Assembly: GCF_041929345.1 (NCBI RefSeq)
Contig: NZ_JBHFNQ010000257.1
Coordinates: 1 to 64,000, forward strand
Origin: Floridanema aerugineum
Lineage (GTDB): Bacteria > Cyanobacteriota > Cyanobacteriia > Cyanobacteriales > Aerosakkonemataceae
DNA length: 64,000 bases
Direction of reading: 5' to 3'
The notes under the pieces were generated by a model. That model was not told the DNA's origin, did not search any database, and saw nothing but the letters and a program-made list of their open reading frames with translations. The position numbers were made by a program, and so were the translations under genes. Positions 34,234-42,539 of this stretch are shown here, one piece after another (position 1 is the first letter of the stretch; the number at the start of each line of letters is the position of its first letter).

Positions 34234-35253
34234 ATGAAACATAAGCGCGTAGTAATTACTCGTCACGGTGGTTCGCAAGTTTTGCAAGTAATTGAAGAGG
34301 AAATTCCCGAACCAAAATCTAACGAAGTGCGTGTAAAAGTTTTAGCCACAAGTGCAGCTTTTACTGATGTTTTAGTCCGGGAAGGCTTATACCCCGGAAC
34401 ACCCCCAGTACCCTTTTCACCAGGCTACGATATTGTTGGTATTGTTGATAAATTAGGCGCAGAAGTCAGCAATTTAGAATTAGGGCAAATGGTAGTCGCC
34501 ATGACAATTTTTGGCGGCTACACTGAGTTTATTTGTTTACCTGCAACCGAATTAATTCCGGTTCCTTCAGACATTAATCCATTGGAGGCTGTTTGCTTAC
34601 CATTAACATATATCACCGCCTATCAAATGTTACATCGAATTGCCAAACTTGAGCATGGTGAAAGGATTTTAGTTCATGGTGCTGCTGGTGCTGTGGGAAT
34701 GGCTTTGCTGCAACTTGGAAAACTGGCAGAATTGCAAATGTATGGTACTGCTTCTTCAGGAAAACATGAATTTGTTTCTAGTTTAGGCGCAATACCAATT
34801 GATTATAAAAAAGAGGATTTTGGTAAAAAGATTCGGGAACTGACAGGCGATGGTGTAGATGTAGTTTTCGATGGGATTGGTGGTAATTATTTACAACGTT
34901 CTTATCAAATTATCCGCCCAGGTGGACGCTTAATTAATTATGGTTTTTCTTCGGCTTTGACAGCCAAAAAAGGCAGAATGTTTAAACTAGTATCTGGTTT
35001 AGTGATATTATCTGTGTTGGGTTGGATTCCCGATCGCAAAAAAGCAACCTTTTATTCTATTTCTGATTATAATAAAAAACATCCTGGCTGGTTTAAAGAA
35101 GATTTGGGTAAACTCTTAGAACTACTCAAAGAGAATAAAATTAAACCCAACATTGCTGAAATAATTCCTTTGATAGAAGCGCAACGCGCCCATGAATTGT
35201 TAGAAAAGTCAGCAGTTACGGGAAAAATCGTCTTAATCTGCAATCAATTATAA
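34234..35253 (+). CDS. Medium-chain dehydrogenase/reductase (quinone oxidoreductase-like)
   Basis: A 339-residue MDR-superfamily enzyme. The GroES-like N-terminal domain contains GLYPGTPPVPFSPGYDIVG; the Rossmann domain has ILVHGAAGAVGMALLQLGKL and VDVVFDGIGGNYL. Zinc-ligand cysteines of classical alcohol dehydrogenases are absent, as in NADPH:quinone reductases. It probably reduces quinones or enones in the cytoplasm. It ends 5 bases before the DHA2 pump gene, so the two are cotranscribed and may handle the same class of toxic compound. It starts at ATG 34234 after a composite repeat. Confidence 0.9.
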   Translation: MKHKRVVITRHGGSQVLQVIEEEIPEPKSNEVRVKVLATSAAFTDVLVREGLYPGTPPVPFSPGYDIVGIVDKLGAEVSNLELGQMVVAMTIFGGYTEFICLPATELIPVPSDINPLEAVCLPLTYITAYQMLHRIAKLEHGERILVHGAAGAVGMALLQLGKLAELQMYGTASSGKHEFVSSLGAIPIDYKKEDFGKKIRELTGDGVDVVFDGIGGNYLQRSYQIIRPGGRLINYGFSSALTAKKGRMFKLVSGLVILSVLGWIPDRKKATFYSISDYNKKHPGWFKEDLGKLLELLKENKIKPNIAEIIPLIEAQRAHELLEKSAVTGKIVLICNQL

Positions 35254-35258
35254 AAAAT

Positions 35259-36845
35259 ATGGCTGAAATATCAAATGGAAAAGTGCCGCAAACTGCGCCA
35301 TCAAACCAAGTACCTTTAAAAGTTTGGATAGGGGTTTTTGGCGCAATGATCGGCGCATTCATGGCAGTTTTAGATATCCAAATTACTAACGCTTCTTTGC
35401 GGGAAATTCAAGCAGCTTTAGGCGCAACCTTAGAAGAAGGTTCTTGGATTTCCACTTCTTATTTAGTAGCAGAAATAGTCGTAATTCCTCTGACTGCATG
35501 GCTATCACAAGTATTTTCTATTCGTTGGTATTTGTTAGGAAATTCTGCCCTATTTATCTTATTTTCAATGGCTTGTGCTTGGGCTTGGGATTTAAATTCA
35601 ATGATTTTATTCCGGGCTTTACAAGGCTTTACTGGTGGTGTTTTAATTCCGATGGCCTTTACTACTATTTTAACCTCACTTCCGCCAGCAAAACAGCCAA
35701 TTGGAATTGCCATGTTTGGTTTAACAGCTACTTTTGCTCCTTCAATTGGGCCAAGTTTAGGCGGGTGGTTAACGGAAAGTTTTGGTTGGCAATATAACTT
35801 TTATCTTAATTTAATTCCTGGTCTTTTTATGCTCGGTGCAATTTGGTACGGAATTGCCCCGCAAAAATTAAAATTGGATCTATTAAAAGGTGGTGATTGG
35901 TGGGGAATTCTTTCTATGGCAGTTGGCTTAGGTTCTCTACAAGTTGTGTTGGAAGAAGGAACCCGCAAAGATTGGTTCAGTTCTGATTTTATCATTCGTT
36001 TTAGCATAATTGCAGCAATATTTTTCCCACTTTTCCTATTTATTGAATTTACCCGGAGACGACCTTTTATTAATCTTAGATTATTGGGAAGGCGTAATTT
36101 TGGATTATCAGCGATCGTTAATGTTACTTTAGGTGCAGCAATGTATGGATCGCTGTATCTTTTACCCTTATATTTAGGGCAAATTCAAAACTATAATGCT
36201 ATGCAAACAGGGGAAGTTTTAATGTGGGCAGGAATTCCCCAATTATTCATTATTCCCCTACTCCCTAAATTGCAGCAAAAAATAGATTTGCGCGTCATGG
36301 TAGGAGTAGGAATCAGTGTCTTTGCTATTAGTGCTTTTATGAATTCTAACTTAACCAATTTAACTGGATATGAGCAATTAAGAACATCGCAAATTGTTCG
36401 GGCGATGGGACAACCTTTGATTATGCTTCCTTTAACTTCGATCGCTACATCTGGCATTGAAAAAGAACAAGCTGGTTCTGCTTCTGGTTTGTTTAATATG
36501 ATGCGAAATTTAGGTGGTTCTATAGGAATTGCGGTATTAGGAACTTTACTCACCAGAAGGGAACAATTTCATTCTAATCGCTTGGGAGATGCGGTTTCAA
36601 TTTATAGCCCAGAAACTCAAGAAAGAATTAATCAATTAACTCAATTTTTTGTCAGTAAAGGTGCAGATTTAGTCACAGCACAAAATCAAGCATTAGCAGC
36701 TATTAGTAATGTTGTGCGTCGAGAAGCTTACATCATGGCTTTTAATGATTGTTTCTATTTAGTTGGTTGTGCTTTATTACTAAGTGGTATTGCTGTGTTA
36801 TTCTTTAAAAAAGTTAAGGGAGGTGGGGGTGTGGCTGCTCACTAA
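35259..36845 (+). CDS. MFS transporter, DHA2/EmrB family (14 spans)
   Basis: A 528-residue DHA2 drug:proton antiporter. The family signature LDIQITNASLREIQAALG, the motif QGFTGGVLIPMAFTTIL, and 14 hydrophobic segments are visible, and KEQAGSASGLFNMMRNLGGS is the conserved C-half motif. EmrB proteins work with an EmrA adaptor and an outer-membrane channel in Gram-negative envelopes. Here the only EmrA-like sequence is a 39-codon remnant 4 kb upstream, so the pump may act alone or recruit another adaptor. It is translationally close to the MDR reductase (5-base gap). Confidence 0.92.
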   Translation: MAEISNGKVPQTAPSNQVPLKVWIGVFGAMIGAFMAVLDIQITNASLREIQAALGATLEEGSWISTSYLVAEIVVIPLTAWLSQVFSIRWYLLGNSALFILFSMACAWAWDLNSMILFRALQGFTGGVLIPMAFTTILTSLPPAKQPIGIAMFGLTATFAPSIGPSLGGWLTESFGWQYNFYLNLIPGLFMLGAIWYGIAPQKLKLDLLKGGDWWGILSMAVGLGSLQVVLEEGTRKDWFSSDFIIRFSIIAAIFFPLFLFIEFTRRRPFINLRLLGRRNFGLSAIVNVTLGAAMYGSLYLLPLYLGQIQNYNAMQTGEVLMWAGIPQLFIIPLLPKLQQKIDLRVMVGVGISVFAISAFMNSNLTNLTGYEQLRTSQIVRAMGQPLIMLPLTSIATSGIEKEQAGSASGLFNMMRNLGGSIGIAVLGTLLTRREQFHSNRLGDAVSIYSPETQERINQLTQFFVSKGADLVTAQNQALAAISNVVRREAYIMAFNDCFYLVGCALLLSGIAVLFFKKVKGGGGVAAH

Positions 36846-36964
36846 ATATGATGCAATAACTGAGTTTCGGAATGCGATCGCACAGCTATAAAACGAAGCG
36901 CGATCGCACTTCTCTATCCACATCTAAAATATAATAATTAATATTTGAATGACAAATTTAAGCC

Positions 36965-37282
36965 ATGACTCAAACACCACGAAAAATTCCCCGTCGTCGA
37001 GGCAGACTGTTTCCAGAATTCACAATACCCCCAGAAGAACTAGCCAGACGCAAAGCGGAAAAAGATGCACGTTGTCAGCGTTATCGTCAAGTTTTTTCAC
37101 AAGTCAGCCCTGAATTGATCGGAAATCATTACAACTGGTTTATAGTTATTGAAGCAAACAGTGGTGATTATTTTATCGATCCCGATGAAGAAGTAGCGGT
37201 TCAAAAAGCTCGCCAAAAGTATTCTACTGGAATGGTTGGCATTATGCGCCTTAATGAAACAGGAACTTGTGGAATGATATGA
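36965..37282 (+). CDS. Small hypothetical protein paired with an aspartyl protease-like gene
   Basis: A 105-residue soluble protein with a basic N-terminus (RKIPRRRGRLFPEFTIPPEE), a helical middle and an alpha/beta end: NWFIVIEANSGDYFIDPDEE, then AVQKARQKYS and GIMRLNETGTCGM. I recall similar short proteins as partners of retropepsin-like proteins in cyanobacteria, but no function is known. Its stop overlaps the start of the next gene (ATGA), indicating translational coupling. A toxin-antitoxin-like arrangement is possible but nothing in the sequence proves it. Confidence 0.75.
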   Translation: MTQTPRKIPRRRGRLFPEFTIPPEELARRKAEKDARCQRYRQVFSQVSPELIGNHYNWFIVIEANSGDYFIDPDEEVAVQKARQKYSTGMVGIMRLNETGTCGMI

Positions 37283-37647
37283 TTTCAGGCAAGTTCGGTG
37301 AGATTGGGGAGCTAATTTTTGAAATTGATTTAATCGCTGCTGATGGAGAAAGGTTTACTATCGATGCGCTTCTAGATACAGGATTTACAATAGGCTGGCT
37401 TGCACTTGATACCCAAGATATTCTTAGTCTGGGGTGGGCTATGATTGAAAGTGAACGAGCTATGCAGATTGCACGGGGAGAGGCATTTTTTGACGTATAT
37501 GAGGGGAGAGTTGTACTGGATGGACAAGAGTACGTAATTCCCGTTTTAGCTGGGGATGGAATTCCCGAATCTTTATTAGGTTTACAATGGTTGAAAATGC
37601 TACCGCTAACGGTGAATTTTGCGACTGGATTGTTGACTTTGGGGTAA
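37279..37647 (+). CDS. Retropepsin-like aspartyl protease domain protein
   Basis: A 122-residue clan AA aspartyl protease-like protein. The active-site motif ALLDTGFTIGWLAL (D-T-G) and the later hydrophobic-hydrophobic-Gly segment SLLGLQWL fit a one-domain retropepsin that would work as a homodimer. There is no signal peptide or membrane anchor. ATG 37279 overlaps the upstream stop by four bases and is preferred to GTG-type 37267. Cyanobacteria carry many such two-gene units; the substrate is unknown, with the upstream product as an obvious candidate. Confidence 0.82.
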   Translation: MISGKFGEIGELIFEIDLIAADGERFTIDALLDTGFTIGWLALDTQDILSLGWAMIESERAMQIARGEAFFDVYEGRVVLDGQEYVIPVLAGDGIPESLLGLQWLKMLPLTVNFATGLLTLG

Positions 37648-37701
37648 ATAAAAACAACGATCGCACTTTGGGCAAAAAAATGCGATCGCTATCCAATACT
37701 A

Positions 37702-38543
37702 TCAATTACCACTAGGAAGTTGATTAATAAATTCCTCCAAACTCCGACTAGTTACAGACTGACGTAATAACTGCTGCAATTGTTCAGTAGTCAAAAAATT
37801 TAGTCTTTCGGCTACCTCTGATGGTACAGCACCAAATCTTACTTCCAAAGCATCTAAAATAGATGACTTAATTCCCTGTTGTACTCCCTGTTGTACTCCC
37901 TGTTGTAAACCTTCTTGCAAGATATCCTGATAAATTACTGATTCTCGCATTACAGCCTCCCGAAATAATCGTTGAATTAAGCTTTTATTAAACCGTAAAC
38001 CTGCTAGTAGCTGAGTGCAACCAGAGATTTGCGATCGCTCTGCTGCTGTTTCAATTTTACCTACTTCTTCAGCTACTTGATTTAACAACTGTTCTGGCGC
38101 AGCACTACGGCACAAAGCAGCCAAGGGTAAAAGCGCCTTGTTTTGTAAAAATATATCCGGTTCTTGTTCCCACATTCGGATTATTTGATACTTATGCCTT
38201 GTATTTTCCAGGCGAAAAGTATCTTTTAATCGATTTGATGTAGATGATTCTTTGAGCAGAATTAACGCTTGAGTAACAGGTACTCTATAACGTCTGTAAA
38301 GCCGCACCCAGTAATCTACATTCTCAGGGGTAGTGGTGGCTCTCCCTCCACATCTACCTCAAATTCTAAATGTAAAATCCGCTCTCCAGTACGTAAAAAT
38401 GTAACATAATCAGCGCGAATTGGTTCGATACTTAATTCAGTTTTCAAAACTTGCACTGATGTGGGAACTTTTCCTAATAGCCAACTAGCAAACTCGGTAG
38501 GATAAGTTTCCGATAAATATTTACAAGCATTATCAAATGGCAT
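37702..38543 (-). pseudogene. Frameshifted Rpn-family nuclease-like gene
   Basis: Two adjacent frames together make one Rpn-family protein paralogous to 27313-28134. The first (38543-38316) has RADYVTFL and ILHLEFEV (nuclease core) and ends PLPLRM then stop. The second (to 37702) resumes with DYWVRLYRRY and continues through MWEQEPDIFLQ to a tail with QQGVQQGVQQG repeats. The intact paralogue reads FRMLDYWVRLY, so one base is missing at about 38317. The loss splits the gene after the catalytic core. Both halves otherwise look well preserved, so the lesion is recent, a sequencing error, or a recoding site. Confidence 0.85.
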
Positions 38544-38575
38544 TTTAAATTAAGCTATATAATTTTTGTGACCGC

Positions 38576-38827
38576 TTAGTACCCAACTACACCCTTTTTT
38601 TCGGGATGATAAGCAGTAATAGCTACTTTTTGATCCGGTGTATAAATAGCTTCCACTTTTGTCCATTTGTAGTGATACCAATCTACCTTGATTCTGGCAC
38701 CTTCAGCTGGCTGGCTACTGATGCGTCGGTAGCCAGCTTGCTGCATGATCTCTTCAAATTTATGGGTAGGTAAAGTTTTACTAGTAATCTTACCTATGCC
38801 GTCAATTTGATGTTTATCGAGGGTCAT
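38576..38827 (-). CDS. Small orphan protein B of an overlapping pair
   Basis: An 83-residue soluble protein, basic and Tyr/Trp-rich (VDWYHYKWTKVEAIYTPDQK), with a helical first half (KFEEIMQQAGYRRISSQPAE) and a beta-rich second half. I recognise no family. ATG 38827 overlaps the end of the upstream gene by 14 bases, and its SD (GGGAG) lies inside that gene, so translation is coupled. The compact helix-strand design and overlap resemble toxin-antitoxin or small effector pairs, but no diagnostic motif is present. Confidence 0.65.
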   Translation of the reverse strand: MTLDKHQIDGIGKITSKTLPTHKFEEIMQQAGYRRISSQPAEGARIKVDWYHYKWTKVEAIYTPDQKVAITAYHPEKKGVVGY

Positions 38828-39113
38828 AGTCTCCCTGATAGGTGCTGTATATCCGGTATCCCGGTAATACTAGCGCCAAACCAGCGAAACTATGTATTGT
38901 GCCGGGATAGCTTTTTTCTGCTTTGCTACCACCGATGCGAAAATTCCACGATCCAAACCAAGCATATATCCCTGGAACTAGAGCGTCCATACTGTATGCG
39001 ATCGCTTTTTTTTTCTCCCCTGAAATTGGTTCTGCTTCTTTAAATGAACGCTTATGATCTTTGTAGTAATATGCGCTATTTAAAGCCAGCATTCTCAGTC
39101 CCTCTTTGTTCAT
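38814..39113 (-). CDS. Small orphan protein A of an overlapping pair
   Basis: A 99-residue protein with no recognised family. It has no clear signal peptide; residues 45-60 (VPGIYAWFGSWNFRIGG) and 70-90 (IHSFAGLALVLPGYRIYSTY) are hydrophobic and aromatic. The N-terminus is basic (YYYKDHKRSFKEAEPISGEK). It is translated from ATG 39113 and overlaps the next gene by 14 bases. Upstream is a 246-bp spacer likely to contain the promoter. Function unknown. Confidence 0.65.
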   Translation of the reverse strand: MNKEGLRMLALNSAYYYKDHKRSFKEAEPISGEKKKAIAYSMDALVPGIYAWFGSWNFRIGGSKAEKSYPGTIHSFAGLALVLPGYRIYSTYQGDYDPR

Positions 39114-39359
39114 TAATAATAATTTCTTAACCTTCGTAGATTTAGAGAACGTAGTTGTCTGTTTCAGTCGTTTACCTTTTCAACATAACACACTGTTACA
39201 CCCGATTAAATAAATATTTGCAATGATTATGAAAAGTTCCTACTCTTGACATAATTAGCTGTGAAGGTTATGTGAGTTTAGCAAAAAATTCAGGAAATAA
39301 TCCGATCGTGCATAATCAGAGAAAAATGCACGACCTTAATTTTTCATCTAGTTTAGGAG

Positions 39360-40355
39360 TCAAAAATGACGAGTGCCATCTGGCATTGTGGCTCCTGTTA
39401 AAATAGCCTCTTGCAATTGATTTTCTGTAGCTTGCATGAATGCACCGCGCAAACTAGCACCCCGCAAATCTACTTTACTCATTTGTGCTACACAAAGGTT
39501 AGCTCCCCATAAGTAAGCATCCCGCAAACAAGCTTCAGTTAAATCAGCATCGCTCAAATTAGCCATATTTAAATTCGCGCCTGTTAAGTCAGCTTTGCTC
39601 AAATTGGATTGACTCAAATCAGCTTTACTTAAATTAACTGCACACAAATCAGCTTTAGTTAAATTGGCGGCAGTTAAATTAGCTGCATGAAGATTTGCTC
39701 TAGTTAACATGGAAACACGCAATTGAGTATTACTTAAATTACTAGCTAATAAATTAGCTCCGCTTAAGTTAGCACCACTTAGTTTTGACTGACTTAAATT
39801 AACCCCTTCTAAATCTACACTATTGAGATCTACACCATTTAACCAAGCATTACTTAATTTTACTCCGTTGAGTAATGCTCCCCGCATGATTGCGCCACTG
39901 AATTTGGCTCCGGTAAGATTAGCCCAACTAAAGTTAACATCTACTAAGTTGGCGGAACGAAAGTTAATTTCTCGTAAATCTGCGCCACAAAAATTTACGC
40001 CTTCTAAGTTGGCTAAACGGAAGTTAACTCCGCTGAGGATTGCGCCGCTTAATTTGGCTCCTTTGAGTACAGATTTAACTAAATAAGCTCCTTGAAGGTT
40101 GGCTTTTGTTAAGTCAGCATTTGTTAATAATGTTTCATTAATTTTGGCAAAGGTTAAGTTGGCTCTGTGGAGGAAAGCATTAGTTAAATTGCAGCCGTTT
40201 AAATGCGAGCGCTTGAAGTTGGCTGCTGCTAAGTATGCCCCAGAAAGGTTGATTCCTGTTAAATTGGCTCCTTCTAAGTTAGCACCAATTAAATTAACTT
40301 CTGTAAAATCTCTTTCCCCGGCTGCATAGCGTTTTAGTAATTCGTTGGCTTCCAT
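39360..40355 (-). CDS. Pentapeptide repeat protein (paralogue 1)
   Basis: A 331-residue protein made almost wholly of A(N/D)LxX pentapeptides from residue 20 to 310, which fold into a right-handed quadrilateral beta-helix. It begins MEANELLKRYAAGERDFTEV and ends AILTGATMPDGTRHF. Both ends are shared with the paralogue at 45264-46253. There is no signal peptide, so it is probably cytosolic. The ATG has a GGAGA SD. Pentapeptide proteins of known function protect gyrase or act in thylakoids, but most cyanobacterial ones are uncharacterised. The two paralogues flank the sigma/redox segment 40.6-45.2 kb. Confidence 0.88.
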   Translation of the reverse strand: MEANELLKRYAAGERDFTEVNLIGANLEGANLTGINLSGAYLAAANFKRSHLNGCNLTNAFLHRANLTFAKINETLLTNADLTKANLQGAYLVKSVLKGAKLSGAILSGVNFRLANLEGVNFCGADLREINFRSANLVDVNFSWANLTGAKFSGAIMRGALLNGVKLSNAWLNGVDLNSVDLEGVNLSQSKLSGANLSGANLLASNLSNTQLRVSMLTRANLHAANLTAANLTKADLCAVNLSKADLSQSNLSKADLTGANLNMANLSDADLTEACLRDAYLWGANLCVAQMSKVDLRGASLRGAFMQATENQLQEAILTGATMPDGTRHF

Positions 40356-40504
40356 TATGATTCATCTCCATATATGGCTAAAAATAGTCTCTACTTATAG
40401 CTTGCCCAATATATACTAAAAAAAATATTAACTTTTTTGTTGTAAGTCATAATTTTACTTGCTGCAACGTGAAGAATTTTTACTTTTTTTATTAATACTG
40501 GCGA

Positions 40505-40620
40505 AAGTGGAATGGTGCGTTACGTTGGCACTAAGCACCCTACATTAAGACTTTTTGGAGACTTTACCTGACATAGTGAAATGGTGCGTTACGTTGGCAC
40601 TAACGCACCCTACATTAAGG
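40505..40620. repeat. Direct repeat pair of interspersed palindromic element
   Basis: AATGGTGCGTTACGTTGGCA followed by CTAA(C)GCACCCTACATTAAG occurs twice, at about 40511-40549 and 40581-40618, the first copy lacking a two-base CG. Each unit is a GGTGCGTTA/TAACGCACC hairpin. A related unit is at 52508-52545. Confidence 0.75.
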
Positions 40621-40629
40621 CAAATTTTA

Positions 40630-41544
40630 TTAGGCTTGCATATATTCAACGTTACCAGCTAGTTGCTCTAATTCTGGTTTAGATAAGGGAGCAATTAGGA
40701 CATAGAAAAAACGTCGATCTTCCCAAATTAAAATTGCTGGACTATCTTTATGTCCGATGTAAAGACGCTCTCCGTTTAGCTGCGGAACCGACATATTATC
40801 TGCTCGTTTGATTTGATAGAGGGACACCATTTGTCCTCCTTTTAGTTTGTAGGTAAAGCGAATTCCTTGAGTTTCGCCAAAGTCGCAAAAACTACCTCCC
40901 ATTAGCTTGGCTTCGTTGGTGCTGACGTAGGGAACATCAGAGGTAAAAGTTAACTGATTTTGGAAATTTTTCACAATCTTCATGGGATTAGAAGAGGAAA
41001 AATCTACAGGGCCTTGTTTTTGCGAAACTGAGCGGAGATGATCCTGAAAAATTTTATCAATGCCCTGCCAATTTTTTCGTAAAAAGGCTTCGGAAGCCAT
41101 GACAAGTTTTGTCGAATTGGGCGAAGAATCGGTTTCTTGGAGTTTGGCGATTACCTCTTTTTGTTGGGTTAATTGAGTTTGGGCGGTGTTTAATTGTTGG
41201 CGTAAATATAGGTTATTTAAACCGAAGGCGATCGCTAACAATGCCGCCATCCCGGTGACTAGATTATTCCGGCGAAGAACCGAAATTTTTAATTGTTTAA
41301 TTTTAGATTTATCAGCAGTTTGAGCCGCTGCTAAAACTTTAGTTCGTAGATGCGGTGGTGGTGCAACTTCTGGTAGATAAGCCATCATTTCTCGCACTTC
41401 CCGAAGGCTATCAACTTCTGTGGCGAGTTCGGGATATTGTGCTAGTAGTTGCTGAAATTCTTGGGCTTCTTCTGAGGAAAGATCGCCTAGAACATATCCG
41501 GCTGCTAACTCTTGAATGCGCTCTGAAGGAAAAGATTTAGACAT
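40630..41544 (-). CDS. Anti-sigma factor (RskA-like)
   Basis: A 304-residue protein. The N-terminus (RIQELAAGYVLGDLSSEEAQ then FQQLLAQYPELATEV) is an anti-sigma domain without zinc ligands; a membrane segment follows (LVTGMAALLAIAFGLNNLYL, about residues 92-112), then a coiled coil and an extracytoplasmic domain with GGSFCDFGETQGIRFTY. It starts 12 bases after the stop of the ECF sigma gene and would hold that sigma at the membrane until a signal releases it. The single Cys in the outer domain could be redox-sensitive, which is notable because CcdA and thioredoxin genes are nearby, but this is inference. Confidence 0.88.
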   Translation of the reverse strand: MSKSFPSERIQELAAGYVLGDLSSEEAQEFQQLLAQYPELATEVDSLREVREMMAYLPEVAPPPHLRTKVLAAAQTADKSKIKQLKISVLRRNNLVTGMAALLAIAFGLNNLYLRQQLNTAQTQLTQQKEVIAKLQETDSSPNSTKLVMASEAFLRKNWQGIDKIFQDHLRSVSQKQGPVDFSSSNPMKIVKNFQNQLTFTSDVPYVSTNEAKLMGGSFCDFGETQGIRFTYKLKGGQMVSLYQIKRADNMSVPQLNGERLYIGHKDSPAILIWEDRRFFYVLIAPLSKPELEQLAGNVEYMQA

Positions 41545-41556
41545 AGTAGGTCTTGA

Positions 41557-42156
41557 TTATTCGATTAATTCTTTAAGGTTTTGTCTGAGGGTGAGTAAGC
41601 CTTTTCTTGCCCAAGTTTTGACTGTACCTAATGGGGTATTTAATTGTTGAGCAATTTCTGAATGAGAGTGTCCTTCATAGTAAGCTAATTCTAGAACTTG
41701 ACGCTGTTTTAGCGGGAGTTTTTCTAATGCTTGGCGGACAAATTCTCGACGTTCGCTTAAAGAAATTTGTTCAAAAGGCGCGTCAGAATCAGTTCCAATG
41801 GTCATAGTTTGTTGCGATCGCTGAAGGAATTTTTGTTTGCTGCTACGCGATCGCAGTCGATCAAGGGCACGCGATCGGGTAAGCACTGACAAAAAGCTAC
41901 TCAAAGACCCCCGATTCGGATTATAGGTATTGTTACGCCAAAGCAACAAAAATATTTCTTGGGTGAGATCTTCGGCTTCTTGAGCATTAGTTAAGATTCT
42001 CAAAGATAAACCGTAAACTAGGCTGGAATAGCGATCGTAAAGAACAGCTAATGCAGAAGTTTCTCCCGCCTTTAAAGCGTGAAATAATGCTGCATCCGTT
42101 TCTTGTGCTAGATTTTTCGAGAATCCATCTTTGGGATTATAGTCAGTATTTTTCAC
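41557..42156 (-). CDS. ECF-type RNA polymerase sigma factor
   Basis: A sigma-70 group 4 factor of about 199 residues. Region 2 contains LYDRYSSLVYGLSLRI, AEDLTQEIFLLLWRN and TRSRALDRLRSR; region 4 contains LEKLPLKQRQVLELAYYEGH and SEIAQQLNTPLGTVKTWARKG. It forms an operon with the downstream anti-sigma gene. The start is uncertain: no ATG is available; GTG 42156 (chosen, family length), GTG 42207 and TTG 42324 are in frame, none with a clear SD, and the last would overlap the divergent nrtS gene. It would redirect RNA polymerase to stress genes when the anti-sigma is inactivated. Confidence 0.88.
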   Translation of the reverse strand: MKNTDYNPKDGFSKNLAQETDAALFHALKAGETSALAVLYDRYSSLVYGLSLRILTNAQEAEDLTQEIFLLLWRNNTYNPNRGSLSSFLSVLTRSRALDRLRSRSSKQKFLQRSQQTMTIGTDSDAPFEQISLSERREFVRQALEKLPLKQRQVLELAYYEGHSHSEIAQQLNTPLGTVKTWARKGLLTLRQNLKELIE

Positions 42157-42282
42157 GAGGTAGTTGCTAACAGAGAGCTTTAACGGTAATTCAGCTTTAC
42201 ATTTCACAGCGTCTTGATTAAAGAATAGCAGAGTGTTATGTATATTACGAAGCAGAAAGCTATTTGGATGTTGGATTAATAT

Positions 42283-42513
42283 ATGAATTCTTTCAAGCAA
42301 TACTGTCTTTGTCTTTTCGATCAAGAGTTAATGCCAACAGCTGTAAAAGTCGCGGCTGTAGTTGGGACAATTTTATTTCTCATAAATCATGGCTCTGCTG
42401 TAATTAAAGGAGAAATGAATCGCGATCGCTGGATTTCTGCTGGATTAACTTACATAATTCCTTACTGCGTCAATATTCACGGACAATATGTAAGCCGGAC
42501 GCGGAGGCGCTAA
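42283..42513 (+). CDS. NrtS-type nitrate/nitrite transporter subunit
   Basis: A 76-residue protein with two hydrophobic segments and the NrtS signature: LFDQELMPTAVKVAAVVGTI, then LFLINHGSAVIKGEM, RDRWISAGLTYIIPYCVNIH and GQYVSR. NrtS proteins are small inner-membrane nitrite/nitrate transporters; in some cyanobacteria two different NrtS subunits work together, and only one is seen here. It is divergent from the ECF sigma gene and ends in a hairpin. ATG 42283 gives a complete N-terminus. No nitrate reductase or nitrite reductase genes are in the window. Confidence 0.82.
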   Translation: MNSFKQYCLCLFDQELMPTAVKVAAVVGTILFLINHGSAVIKGEMNRDRWISAGLTYIIPYCVNIHGQYVSRTRRR

Positions 42514-42528
42514 AAAGATTTGCGCCTC
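42504..42528 (+). terminator. Hairpin terminator at end of nrtS
   Basis: Stem GAGGCGC/GCGCCTC with an 11-base loop overlaps the last codons of nrtS and is followed by TTAATTT. It lies between convergent genes. Confidence 0.65.
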
Positions 42529-42539
42529 TTAATTTCTCA

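Noticed and set aside
39823..40329. Long plus-strand frames antisense to the pentapeptide genes (also 45433-46227)
   Set aside because: They are the complementary reading of five-residue repeats and give monotonous Lys/Leu/Ala/Pro peptides; the minus strand has the real SD and family signature.
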